In this document: positions 40,877 through 51,895 of the stretch, in pieces
Layout of the letters: every line of letters starts with the position of its first letter
How positions within the stretch are numbered: position 1 is the stretch's first letter
NCBI GenBank assembly: GCA_018350325.1
Contig: JAEVLN010000002.1
Coordinates: forward strand, 2,940,295-3,004,294
From: Globodera rostochiensis
Lineage: Eukaryota; Nematoda; Chromadorea; Rhabditida; Heteroderidae
Direction of reading: 5' to 3'
Length of the DNA: 64,000 nucleotides
Program-made: the position numbers and the translations under genes
Notes under the pieces: model-generated
Told to the model about the DNA's origin: nothing
The model's database searches: none
The model's input: only the letters and a program-made list of their open reading frames with translations

Positions 40877-42722
40877 ATGAAAAGGTCACTTTTGAATTTG
40901 AACACCGTCGTCCCTTCGTGGCAGCACTTATCTACAAATTGCTTTGCAGTTTCCCACAATTTTACGACAGCAGGCTCTTCATCTTCGTCAGTGCCGCCTG
41001 TCGCCAAGCCGAAAGGTGTTAAGGTGTGGTCGAAAAAATGTTTTTCGGAATTGCTTTTTTTTTGTTTAGACCGGGCGCTTTCCGTCGAATCCCATCGATG
41101 CGTCGTTTGCCCGCACGCCATTCCATTACATTAGTACGGCCCGCCAAATGGCACAGCTCGGCAATCATTTGAGTATGGTGCGCGAATTTGCATTCGACAT
41201 GGAGCACGCTTTAACCCAGTACCCGAAGGGACAGTCGTGCCTTCTTCAGGCAATTTGCATTTTTTTAAAGTATTACCTATTTTGGTCGAAGAATTAGCAA
41301 AACGATTTCGTCGTTAGGGGGTGCATTTTTTATTTTTACTGCATTTTTCTTAAGGAATTTAAAAAGAAAACAAGGGGAGGAAGGAGGGGGGTACCCCGCG
41401 GGAGGGGGTGTACCCCCCGGGGACGGAGGGGTACCCCCCCCCCCCCCCCCCTCAAATACGTGCCTGAGTCCCGCCCTGTTCTTATACTAGTAAAAGCTGA
41501 TTCCGCATTCATTTTTTAGATTTCAACGCGTCGCGAAGACTTCATCGTGGATGTCCTTTGTCCGGAAGTGCGCAACGAAATGCATTTGCTGAAAAAGCCA
41601 TTCGAAGACCATAAAATTGTCAAGATTAGTTTTACTATTCCTTCCTAAAACAAATAGAGACTCGGGAATGCATTAAAATGTCTTTGACTCGAAAGGAATT
41701 GCCGCCAATGCCAACCTTTGATTTTGAATTTGCCCTTTTTTCAGGTTTCCCAAGGTACAAGCGATCCGCATTGGTTAAAGCGCGATTTTGGCATTGAAAC
41801 GGCACATTTTGTGGACTCTTTGGTGCTGAGTGGCGGACTGAGTTTGGACCGAATTATTTGTCTTGCGTGTGGAGTTCGACTTTTCAAAAGCAAAAAATTT
41901 ATTTCGAGCGCGGATTGGACAGTGCGGTCCGTTTATACTCATTAAATCGTTTTTTGATAAAAAAAATACATGACCGTGTGTCATTTTTCAGAATTCGCTC
42001 AAAAACTATCCTTAAAAAGAGCATCAAAAGCAAAACGCCAATTTATGGTTCTTTTTTTTTTTTGGTCGGCTTGCCCACAATTAACCAAAACTTTGAAACA
42101 ATTCGATTAGATGTTCTTTTGAGGGGGGGGGCAATGATTACTTTTTTGTCTCTCAAATAGGGTTCAGGCAAGGGCGTAGCCAGGATTTTTTTTTCGCGTG
42201 GCCGTTTCGGGGGGGGGGGGGGGGGCCACGCCCCCCCTGGCTACGCCCCTGGGTTCAGGGGCGAAAAGCCCCCCGACTAAAAATTGGAGGTTTGGAGTCG
42301 GGACTGAAACCCCCCCCCCCTGAACCCCCCCCCCCCCTACTTCCAGATATTGTTTTGTCTCGTCTGCTAATGATGCTAACTGTTAAGGCCCCTCTCCAAG
42401 CAAATGATCAGATACGCGCGTCTGGACACGCATTTTCTGTTGTCTGCCTACGATTTTTTTCTAACGGAATTTGAGAACGTTTCCGAAGCCGACAAAGTGC
42501 ACAAAGCGTTGTTAACACGGAAATTTGTCCAAATGACATATTTAATGTCCGATGACGCGGCACGAATCTTTAGGGTGACGATTCAATTTATTGCTAACCC
42601 CCAATAAATCTCTTTTTTGGATATTCAAATTACGCATTTAGGAACTATTCCTACCATTGTGGAGGCAGTTGAAATTGGATAACATTAGCGATACGGATAC
42701 ACAGATTGTTAAGGATGTCTAA
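40877..42722 (+). CDS. RRP6/EXOSC10-like 3'-5' exoribonuclease (short form)
   Basis: RRP6 is the nuclear exosome-associated DEDDy exonuclease that trims rRNA and degrades aberrant RNAs. Exons are 40877-41023, 41070-41249, 41520 to about 41630, about 41751-41937, about 42390 to 42571 and about 42644-42722. Motif Exo I is FAFDMEHA (D and E present), Exo II lies in SDPHWLKRDFGIETAHFVD, and Exo III is YARLDTHFLL (Y-x3-D), so the four acidic residues and the tyrosine are present. Exon 2 ends with a GC donor (CTTCAG|GCAATT). The N-terminus is only about 70 residues, lacking the PMC2NT region. The protein stops soon after the nuclease fold, without a clear HRDC domain, so it is shorter than usual EXOSC10. 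It may be a truncated paralogue. Confidence 0.8.
42168..42252. mobile_element. Short GGGCGTAGCCAGG foldback
   Basis: AAGGGCGTAGCCAGG at about 42170-42184 faces CCTGGCTACGCCCCTG at about 42236-42251, with a G18 run between them. It sits in an intron of the RRP6-like gene and resembles the ends of the element at 34451-34847. It is followed by further C-rich and G-rich runs to about 42345. Confidence 0.6.
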
Positions 42723-42828
42723 CTCTGATTGTTTCATTTAAACAGATAATTGTTCTAATATTTCTGGTTAATAAAAGTTTATCAATCGCATAAGAAATTG
42801 ACAATTTCTTAATTTGGCCTCCAATTTC

Positions 42829-44292
42829 TTAACGACGAGTGCCGTCCTCGAAAAACACTCCGCCGTCCAAGGCGCAATATTTGGGGCAAATTCCGCGTTC
42901 GCCGGGAGGCCCCTGAAGGGATTTGAGACTTTTCAATTGATTTTTCTATAATTCGCTGTCACTTGATGTCCCGGCTGGCCATCTTCGCCGGATTGGCCCG
43001 GAGGGCCGGCCGGCCCCGGGGCGCCGGGTGCCCCTTGAGGGCCTGGCAACCCGTCGTTTCCGGGACGTCCAGGCTCACCAGCCTCGCCGGGGATGCCGGA
43101 AGGCCCCTGGAATTTCAGAAATTTACATTTTTCTCTCCAATATTATTTGTGTAATCGTACGGGCTCTCCGCTGGGTCCCGGGTCTCCCGGCTGCGCGGGT
43201 GTTGAGATGGCGGGACGGCCTGGATCCCCGCGGGAGCCGTCTCGGCCTTTCTCTCCGGGTTCGCCCTGTGCTCCGGGAGGACCCTGAGGGCCTAAAGTGC
43301 ACAAAAATTTAAAAAGTTAAGAAAATTCAGTTTCGCCTGGAGATCCGTCGTTGCCGGGTCGTCCGGGATGTCCCAGTGGGCCCATGTTGCCCTGGTCGCC
43401 AGGCGCTCCGGGCGGTCCGGGCTCGCCCGCTGGGCACGTTAAGCAAGGCGGTTGTGTGACTTGCTCACAAGTGCTAAAAAAGCGAATTATATTTTTAAAG
43501 GCTATCTTCATTTTTACGATGGCGGTCGGCCCGGAAAGCCGGGGGCGCCTGACGCTCCGGGACGGCCAGGAACTCCGTTGTTGCCGGGCGCTCCGGGTGG
43601 GCCCGGCAAGCCGGGCGTGCAGCAGCCTAAACGAAGATTTAAAATTTAAATAATTTCGTTCATCTCTCAGAAATTCAGTTTTTTTGATCTTAAATACTTT
43701 AATTAATTTTAAAATTAATTATTTGTATTTATTCAAAATTTCTTTCCTTTACCTTCGCATTGTTTACGCGGCTCACGCGGTTGACGTCGAAAGCGCGTGC
43801 CGTTTCCTTCCGCGTTGGCTCTGCCCATCATTGACAACGTTGGCGGCAAGTCGTCTTCCGTCATTCGCATTTCGCTCATTTCGACCATCACTTCTTTGGC
43901 GGACAGCTGAGAATGGCACAAATTAAATATGTTTTGGATGAAGATAAATCAATGGGAATGATTGGGAATCTCGACAAGTTCGTTTTGATCAAATCACTCA
44001 AAAGTCTATTGAATTCTCCCTCGCCTTGCACAAGTCCATGTCGTGCTGAACGCGTTGCTGGACGCTGGTGATGTACTGGTTTGCCAACGGCAGTGTGATG
44101 AAGACCTAATTATTTTTATTTTATCGATATTTTGTTTGATTCAATTTTAATATTTTTGAATTTACCGCCACGATCGCCGCAAGCGAAAAGCTCACTGCCG
44201 TGTAGACCTAAGGCAAAATTTTCGAAATTTTGAACATTAAATTTTACCACGAAGCGATAGGCCGCCTCACGCGCCTCTGATTCCACCTTCAT
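42829..44292 (-). CDS. col: Cuticle collagen
   Basis: This is a structural collagen of the nematode cuticle, secreted by the hypodermis and cross-linked outside the cell. The ATG at 44292 opens the nematode cuticle-collagen N-terminal domain ([15 protein letters not shown], then a hydrophobic segment [18 protein letters not shown]). A subtilisin-type cleavage site, [15 protein letters not shown], follows. The Gly-X-Y blocks ([47 protein letters not shown]) are interrupted and flanked by cysteine pairs ([18 protein letters not shown]). The C-terminus is [11 protein letters not shown] and the stop is at 42829. The gene is split into many short exons with tiny introns. It converges on the RRP6-like gene, with only 106 bp between the stop codons. 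An acceptor about 12 nt before the ATG fits trans-splicing. Confidence 0.93.
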
Positions 44293-45967
44293 TTAAATCG
44301 AATCTGAAAAAGCAAAATAATGAAAAAGCGGTGAATAGAATCCAATTTTGCTAAAATATAAATGAAATGAATGTATGGGAGAAGAAAGCATTGCCAACTG
44401 TGGCCCACACCCAACCTCCAACTACGAAAGAACACGGTGTTCTACCGGTATATAAATGGGGATACTGTGAACTGACTGAACCCGTCGGCAGACATTTTCT
44501 GTACGTCCCCAAATAAACCGGTTTTTGAATGGAATGAGGAGCCTCCCAAAAGCATTAATCCGGAAAGTGTTGAGAGCGTCCCCGGTCCGACGCTACAGCT
44601 CATAAATTAAGCAATTTGCAAGCAAAATTAGATCATTTTCGGGGCCACGATTGATCAAACTTGATCCAGTTCGAGTCTGATCATCATAATATGAGTCTGG
44701 GCTCCCTGATCAGTCAAGCTTAGATCGCGCTAACCCCCAGCTTATTCCAACAAAACCTGAGGAATATTTGTATCCCACCAATAAATGTTTTGCGCATCTT
44801 TACAGATGCCCCCGCCTTTTTATATCAACGCAATGAATGGATTAATTAAGGAAAAACGGCCAAAAAATTGTGTCCAATTTGTGCTTTTTATTGCGTTTGC
44901 TCCATTCTTTTTGGAAGAGCGGTTCCAGCCAAAAGACCCAAACTGAACGAATTTGGATCATTCATTCATTGTTCATTCATTTGCGGCGGAGTGGATAGAG
45001 TCAGTTCTGCAAGTTCATAAATCATTTTTAAAATGGCTATTTGGTGGATTGATTGATTAACAGAAAAATTGTGCTGCTCTTAAATTATTTTATTAAAATT
45101 AGACTTATGATTTTAATTTTCCAAAATCTGATGCTTTGGGTTTAATTGCACTTAAACATGCAAAGTGCATGGATGGATGGAGATGCACCCGCGATTCGTC
45201 TGGACGGTTTGGATCAGATCAAATGAGGGGAAAATCACTTCCCAAACAAACTTTATGGATCACAAAAGTGCAGCCCCGGGGGCAGGAGGGGAGGGGCTGC
45301 AGCTGTTGTGCAGATGCAGTTGAGCTGACTTGCAGCTGCTTTTGCATTCGCCTTTTGAGGGTGTTTCCTTCGCTCTTTTGAAGGGCTGTGGGACATGCCC
45401 TCGGGCGACGGGCAATTTGCTGCTCCCCCGGGGAATGCGTCGAATGCGGATTAGCGGCTTCGCCCCAGCGATTTGAGGGGAGGAAGTGGCGGACGCGGCG
45501 GTGGAACGGACAAATAATTGTGCAATTGTGCATTATTAGCGAAAAAATTTTGTAAAAAATTTGGTAAAAAAACGACCGACCCTATTTTGATTTGGATTAC
45601 ATAATTGGAAAACCCGTATTAGTGTTGCCCATTAATGGACAAAAACCCGAATACAAAAATGCAAAACGAAGCTGACAATGCACTAAATTAATTACTTATT
45701 AATTAATTACTAATTAGTAATTTGTACAAAAATAATGGAATAAAGTTTACCTGAATTCTGCAAATTTATTGAGCATTATATTAAAAGTGATTTAAATTTT
45801 AATTAGAGTTGGTTAGTCTCGGTCAAAAACGCCAATCTCTAATGAAGGACTAATTATATTTTGGAATAGATATGTATATTTTCAAATCATTAATTAAATA
45901 TCTATTGAATAAATTTGCATACAAGCAAACAGTGATCAACCGATCACCGATCATTTCAATCATCCGA
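44293..45967. other. Intergenic stretch with possible collagen promoter
   Basis: A TATATAAATGGGG box lies at about 44449-44461; its complement could serve the collagen gene if an outron of about 140 bp is used. A GC-rich island at 45230-45500, with repeated CAGCTG E-box-like words, stands out from the AT-rich DNA. Frames across it are open on both strands, but none is recognisable. The remainder, especially 45690-45900, is AT-rich. Confidence 0.4.
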
Positions 45968-47127
45968 TCAGTTCCTTCGGGACGAATATTTGGTCACAGT
46001 CCTTCTCCTCACTTTTTTCTCCTCCTCCTCACTTTCCACAACGCGTTTTCCCGCCTCCGAGTCGTCTGAAAATGTTTGACAATATTTGCAAGAAAAGTTA
46101 AGAATTTCATTTTTAAATTGGAAATAAAAAACGAAATTTTTATGTTTATTATTGTATATTCTAAAAGCGTTTTTAGATTCCAAATGTTTGGAATTGCCTT
46201 TTAGTAAAGAATTTCATTTTTTAAATTGGAAATAAAAAACGAAATTTTTATGTTTATTATATTCTAAAAGCGTTTTTAGATTCCCCCAATTTCGTCGCCT
46301 ACCGTACCGTTGCTCGACTCCCTGTAGCTTTTGTGCCGTCGACTCTTACGGTACTTTCGGCGCTCCACCGACCTCCCGGCGCCGCTGTTTTCGTCGGACG
46401 ATGAGGAAGAATTGGAATAGGAGGCGGAGGACGAGAAGCCGCCGCCGCGTTCCCGCTTTAACTCGTACTCTTCCTCCAACAAATACACTTCCGGCGGGGC
46501 GCCGTGAAAGCCTTTAAAAAATCGAAAATTAAAAACGATTTTAATTTTTAATTTCAGCTTTATTAAAAAAGAGTTAAAAATTTGCGCTTTTTTAAATTAA
46601 AGCACAATTAAATAAAAAGAATGACCGGGATAGCCCGGCGGAGGCATTGCATAAGCGGAATGTCCATGACCGAATTTGGGGAGTTTTGCTTTAAATCCGT
46701 CTCCAAAACCGTGGCCTCCAAAGCCGCCGCCTCCAAAGGCGCCGCCTCCGTGTCCATTAGCGTGTCCATTAGCGTAGCCACCGACATAAGCTCCCATTCT
46801 GGCGGCGGGCCCGGCACATTTGCCCATGAAAGCGCTAGTGATCACCCCTATGTGGGGAAAGTCGGGGTACACATTAATTACGGCACAAACTTACCGGTTA
46901 TCATGCCAAGCACCACCGTGGCCACAATGGCAACAATGAATGCCGGAGAGAAGATGGCGAAAAAGGCGGAGATTGTGTTGATGGCGAAGAACAGCGCCAA
47001 CAGGAAGAACAGAGTGCACGTGATGAAATGGCCCGCGCTTCCGCGTTTGTGCCGTCGCGGATTTGCGCGGTTGGCACGCACGCGCGCGCCTGGCGAACGC
47101 GCGTTTAGATTTGCAGGCTTTCCGGAC
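45968..47127 (-). CDS. Gly/Ser-rich membrane protein, unknown
   Basis: The first visible exon begins after an acceptor at 47128-47129. It encodes a basic leader (SGKPANLNARSPGARV), then two hydrophobic segments (FITCTLFFLLALFFAINTIS; FIVAIVATVVLGMITG). The next exon is GVITSAFMGKCAGPAARMGA, followed by Gly/His-rich sequence (GGGAFGGGGFGGHGFGDG) and PPPGYPG. The next gives FHGAPPEVYLLEEEYELKR, then a Ser-rich and Arg/Lys-rich tail. The last ends EEEEKKVRRRTVTKYSSRRN with the stop at 45968. The joints after the first exon agree in phase. No start ATG is found; the exon begins in phase 1. It starts 183 bp after the stop of the next gene upstream, a spacing seen in nematode operons. The function is unknown. 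Confidence 0.55.
46098..46290. repeat. Duplicated intron segment
   Basis: A stretch of about 80 bp containing TTAAATTGGAAATAAAAAAC and CTAAAAGCGTTTTTAGATTC occurs at about 46106-46182 and again at about 46209-46285. Both copies lie in the last intron of the Gly/Ser-rich membrane protein gene. Each contains the palindrome CTAAAAGCGTTTTTAG. Confidence 0.7.
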
Positions 47128-47194
47128 ACTGAAAGTTGTGGAAACCACCGTTTTTTAATCAACAAAATGTTCCCGAACCCTCTTCTCAAACCCC

Positions 47195-47310
47195 AACCGG
47201 GGGGACCCTAAAACCCCCGAGGGGCGGCTGGCCCTCTTTTTTCTTTTGGCACAACCGGGGAAACCCTAAAACCCCCGAGGGGCGGCTGACCCCCTTTTTT
47301 CTTTTGAATT
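47195..47310. repeat. Direct repeat of 57 bp, two copies
   Basis: The words CCCTAAAACCCCCGAGGGGC and CGGCTG, followed by T-rich CTTTTTTCTTTT, occur twice with a 57-bp period (47205 and 47262). It lies between the two minus-strand genes. The unit contains the palindrome CCCCCGAGGGG and is non-coding. Confidence 0.7.
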
Positions 47311-49584
47311 TTACATAAACGAACAATAATGCGGCACAAACGGGCGCAGCTTCATGAAGCTTCGCATTCCGACAGTTAGCCGCTCCTTTCTGGTGCCCTT
47401 CCGCCCTCTGCCCCGCTTCCGCTTTCGCCCGCCCCAAATTGCGCGCTTCGCCCGGCGCCGCCGCTTTGGCATTTGCTGCTGCTGATGCGGATACTGAAAT
47501 GCATAAAGCTTAAATTGTTTTTCCGCTAAATTCTTGTTAGCATAATTTTTTTAATTTTATGGCTAACGATCCAATTAACACTAATTACCTCATCCGATAG
47601 CTTCCTCAACTCCTTTTGCACGGCCGGACTTTTGTCCACTTCCTCTACAGTTTTTTTCAGTCGCGGCGCCATTTTTTGCGCAATTTTATTTGGGTCCTCG
47701 CCCTTTTTAATTCCTTCGCAAACCTTTCGAAATATAATTTAATTTTAATTTAAAATAAATAATTGAAACGTTTAAGCAAAACAAAATATATTTTTTAAAT
47801 TAACAATTTTTGTTTTTCCCAATAAATAAAAATAAAGATTTCCATATTAACCTGCATATCCAGTCCTTCCAGGTCTTTCACCTAAATTGTTATCATTTAA
47901 ATATTTAAAAACAAATTAATACCATTAACCTTAAAATTTAAAATCAAATTAATGCCGTGCCATTCCCTCCCCCCCGTCCACATTACCTCCTTCATTTTGC
48001 TGCTTTTCTTGCCAATTTGGACTTTGCATGCCTGTTTGGTGGCCCAACTTGCCCAACTGAGTGTGGCACTTTCCGATTGCTTATTCAAATCGATGTTTTG
48101 CAATTTGCGCTTTACCATTCGCTCGTCGCCCTCAAGATCGCCTGTACAAAAAGTTATTAAAAATCTTTTTTAAATAAATTTAAAACACCAAAATAATGGA
48201 ATAAATTGGACTTACAAACGCTTATAAATTCCTTAGCATCCGACGCTTTCAAAATTCTTTTTACTTTAATTGTGTCGTAAAACTTTTCCTTTAAATTGTC
48301 TTTAGGCGTCACTTTTATTTCAGCTTTCTCCAATATTTTCTTAAATTATTTTCACAGATTATTGAAAAAATAGTTAAATTTAAATTGTTATTTAATAAAG
48401 TTTAATTTGCCAATGTTAAGCTGTGTTTATGCAACGCTTAAATCATTTAAAAATAATTTGTTTTTTATTTAATTTCCACCAAACGCAGAGACTTGCAAAT
48501 GTGTGGCCCATTTGGCCAAGTTTCGCTGCTTCTCCCCGAGCCCCGCGTCAAAGCCCCGAAGTTCGGCCACATTTGGCCACTTGTTGAACCATTTGCGGGC
48601 AAATCCGCTGCGCTTTTCGATCTGTTCCCGCATTTCGGTGCTGGTCAACTGCAGCTGATCGCAAAGGTAGTCGCCCAACGTCAGCAGCGAGTAAAGGACC
48701 GACAAATCGAAGCTGAACAAACGAACGAATGATTTGATCGATTATTTCAGGAAAGCGATCGATTGAAAAGCTCCAAATCGATCTGAGCACAACACGCAAC
48801 CTTTTGCTGGATGCCAGTAGGGCGGCTTTGTCGTGCAGTGCCTGCACCGGCTGCGCACCGATCTCTTTGACGCCGTTTCGGATGTTCCGTCGTATGCGCG
48901 CCCCAATGTTGTCGCCTCGTGCGCGCATGCGCTCGACATCGCGCGGTCCGATGCGTGTCCAACTGCGGCCGCCTGCATCGTCCATGTACAGGTCAGGCGT
49001 GCTCAGAAGGTTGACCAGCTCGATGGCATGCAACGGTGTGGTCATCAACGGCTTGGACAGTCCCCCGCCGGCTAACGGGCGCTGTTGTAGCGAATTTGCG
49101 CGGCGGAAAGGCACTGCAAATGTTTGGCAAAATTGACTATAATTAAGCCGTTGAGTGACTACCGTATTCTCTACAATTAAGCCACTGAGTGACTACCGTA
49201 TTCCTAGAATTAAACCACTGAGTGACTACCGTATTGCGCACAATTAAGCCACGGAGTAGCTACAGTATTCACTACAATTAAGCCACGGAATGCTACCGTA
49301 TTCCACAATTAGCCACTGAGTGACTACCGTATTGCCCACAATTAAGCCACTGATGCTTTATTTGATTTTAATTACGGCATTGCAATGTTAAGGCAATTCT
49401 TCTGGACAAAAGTAAAATTATAGGAAATGGAAAATTAACCTTTTGACGATTTTGTGCCATTTGGCGGGTCACTGGCTGCTCGATGTCCGAAGGCAAACAG
49501 TTTTTTGAGGCCCAAACTCGCGAGAGCATTTTCTTCAAGGAAAAGCAACAGAATGAACAGGTGGCTGATCAGTCGAAGCTCCAT
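47311..49584 (-). CDS. Novel secreted protein with basic, NLS-like C-terminus
   Basis: The ATG at 49584 gives a signal peptide (MELRLISHLFILLLFLEENA). Exon 1 ends at about 49438 in phase 1, matching exon 2 (49115 to about 48810). Later exons are 48712-48490, about 48351-48219, 48142-47987, 47881-47853, 47727-47589 and 47493-47311. All joints checked keep phase. The mature part has ELVNLLSTPDLYMDDAGGRS, a helical region with WFNKWPNVAELRGF, Lys-rich helices, then PKRRRRAKRAIWGGRKRKRG and a stop at 47311. Secretion plus a strong basic cluster is the pattern of a secreted protein that could enter nuclei of another cell, but the cluster could equally be a processing site (RRRRAKR). No family is recognised. 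It is divergent from the secreted gene at 50182, with about 600 bp between. Intron 1 holds a tandem repeat. Confidence 0.68.
49136..49355. repeat. Tandem repeat with CACTGAGTGACTACCGTATT units
   Basis: About six degenerate copies of a unit of 33-38 bp: ACAATTAAGCCACTGAGTGA then CTACCGTATTC. They fill much of intron 1 of the novel secreted protein gene. No inverted partner is seen nearby. Confidence 0.75.
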
Positions 49585-50181
49585 TTCTGCTATCCGATGG
49601 TCGTAAAGATTGGGGGATTTAACATATTATTTCAGAAAAAGGGACAAATCATTTGCAAAAATGCCAATTCTGATCAAAAAACAAACAAATTCTAAGCCTA
49701 ACATTTTTGATAAAACCGGACAAAATCTGGACATCGGCCAATCGTTGGGCGAATAAAAAGTTGCTAATTCATAAAAAAGTTCACCAATTTTTACTCAAAA
49801 AATAATTTTTACAAAAAAAAAAACTGGCAATTTGTGTAAATATTATTGGCAATAATTGACATGTCATCACAAAATATTGGAAATCGAATTTGTCGTGCGT
49901 GGATTGCCAATTTTAATGCATTGGGGCTGCGGGGGCGTCCGGTTAAACATCTGCTGATTTTTGTCTTGAAGAAGTCACTCTCGTCATTTTAATTTATATT
50001 TTAATGCGTCATTGAAGTGAACAATGCCCGCGGCGCCCATTCTTGAGATTATATTATTGAAGCCATCCCCTCACAATTTTGGCCATTCTTTTTGCAAATA
50101 TAACACAACGCCCGGGGGGTTTTCTAATTTTTTCTGCAATGCTAGGCAAAACAATTAATTGTCATTTTAATTTGAGGGTTT

Positions 50182-51895
50182 ATGCAAATGTTTACGACAA
50201 TTGTTTGGCTTTTACTTTCACTTTTTGCACCTTTGTCCTCCGGCGGGACGGCCGATGAATATCAATTCGCATTTAAACTCGAATTGTCCTCACTGGACGA
50301 AGTGTTGAGAATGTTCGGAATGCAAAATGTAATTATTGTTATTTAAATAATAATTATAATAAAAAAAAATTCTTTAATTTATAGGGAGACGAAGGCTCTT
50401 CTAAAAAAGAAACGGCGGCGGAAGGGAATAATTTTAAAAGAAAAGTTGAACTCGGAGGTACACCATCAGTAAATGAAATGTTTTAATTAATTTAATTTAA
50501 TTTAATTTAATATAAATTTAAAACAAAATCCAAATTCATTTAAAACCAGACGAAGAAGCACAGAAAGGGGAAAAATTGCAAAAAATTGCCAAAATAAAAG
50601 ATGAAAAGCACCGAATAGAAACGGCGGGAGAGAATAATTTTAAAAGAAAAACCGAACTCGGAGGTACCATCAGTAAATGAAATGTTTTAATTAATTAATT
50701 TAATTTAATTTAATATAAATTAAAAACAATACCCCAAATTCATTAAAAAAAAAAACCAGACGAAGAAGCACAGAAAGGGGAAAAATTGCAAAAAATTGCC
50801 AAAATAAAAGATAAAAATTTGGAACATTTTGACGGTGCGGCGGCTTCTTGTAAGAAAATTGAAATGCCGAAGCTGGATTTTGGCAAGATCAGCCGCGCTT
50901 TTTACTACTTTACACAATCTCGATTGCGCCGAATGGAACTGATCGACAAAATGATAAGCGCAATTTCGCTTCGAGAATCGATTGCAAGGCGGCAAATTTT
51001 GAATCCGTCGCAGGCGACCGCATTTAGGTAATTAATATACGTTAGGTCCATGCCCGCCGGTCAGACTTAAATCTGGCGAAAAACGAATAGGGATCGATCG
51101 ATTCAATCAATATGGATAGATTGATTCAATCAATATCGATCAATCGATTCAATCAATATGGATAGATTGATTCAATCAATATCGATCAATCGATTCAATC
51201 AATAGTATGGAGTTCGTTTCGAGAAGAGTTTTCGGGTCGAGAGAAAATCTCGGCCCCTTTTTAATCGCTTAATTTCGACTCTCAAAAATCAGCAAAATGA
51301 TTTAAAATTAACTTTAGCTTGCAAAAATTGCATATTTTCTCCGCCGGCAAAGCCGTCGACATGGCAATGCTCGGCATCGAAATTGCCATGTTACCGTTCG
51401 AAAACCTTTGGCAAAACGGGCAGGGCGAGCGCGTGGAAATGGCCGAATTTGTGAGGGAAAAATTCGGATTTTTGGCATGTGCCGTCATGCGAATGGACCG
51501 TCCGGCAAAGGCCGTGCTCAAAGAGATTATGGGCATAATGCGAGAGATCTTACGGGGAAATGACAAAAAGCATTTGATGACGGCACTTGGCTTGGTCAAC
51601 GACATTGAGGTAAAGCAACAATTGAAAATTCCCAAATTTAATTTTAATCTCTTTATTCGAAATTTAGAAATTTGTTGACGAAATGCCAACGCGTAACGGA
51701 CAAGTTCAACACAATGAAAAGCTCATGAATTTGGATTTTTACATTGAATACCTCAATAAAATGGGTCGAATGTGTTCACCACCAATTGTTGCAACAATTG
51801 CTAACAGTTCGCCATGGTTTCGAAATTTGTGCCAAAAAGTTCACCTTTTTACGAAGGCTTTAGTCGACGAATTCCGTCGAATTCGGAATAAATAA
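50182..51895 (+). CDS. Novel secreted protein with duplicated exon
   Basis: The start is ATG at 50182 (a second in-frame ATG lies at 50188), giving a signal peptide (MQMFTTIVWLLLSLFAPLSS). Exons are 50182 to about 50331, 50385-50457, 50550-50663, 50760-51027, 51318-51609 and 51668-51895, all in phase. Exons 3 and 4 both open with DEEAQKGEKLQKIAKIKD, and exons 2 and 3 both end in NNFKRK(V/T)ELG, the result of a tandem duplication of about 208 bp. The C-terminal two thirds are predicted helical with few cysteines (MPKLDFGKISRAFYYFTQS; IFSAGKAVDMAMLGIEIAML). There is no membrane segment after the signal. The family is not recognised. It is head to head with another secreted protein gene, and a role as a secreted effector is possible but unproven. 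Confidence 0.75.
51075..51205. repeat. Tandem ATCGATTCAATCAATATGGA repeat
   Basis: A 44-bp unit (CGATTCAATCAATATGGATA then GATTGATTCAATCAATATCG) is repeated about 2.5 times. Its half-units are inverted relative to each other (TTGATTGAATCAAT type). It lies in intron 4 of the secreted protein gene. Confidence 0.75.

Noticed and set aside
46621..47211. Plus-strand open frame of 196 codons, one of the longest single frames
   Set aside because: The minus strand carries exons with membrane segments, Gly-rich repeats and matching splice phases; the plus frame is their antisense.
48548..49114. Minus-strand frame of 188 codons as a single exon
   Set aside because: It reads through an intron; the real exons (49115 to about 48810 and 48712-48490) are joined in phase and use a different frame after the splice.
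49660..49670. ATGCCA hexamer between the two secreted genes as a dorsal-gland promoter motif
   Set aside because: A single hexamer in 600 bp is expected by chance, and the same word is frequent elsewhere in the window.
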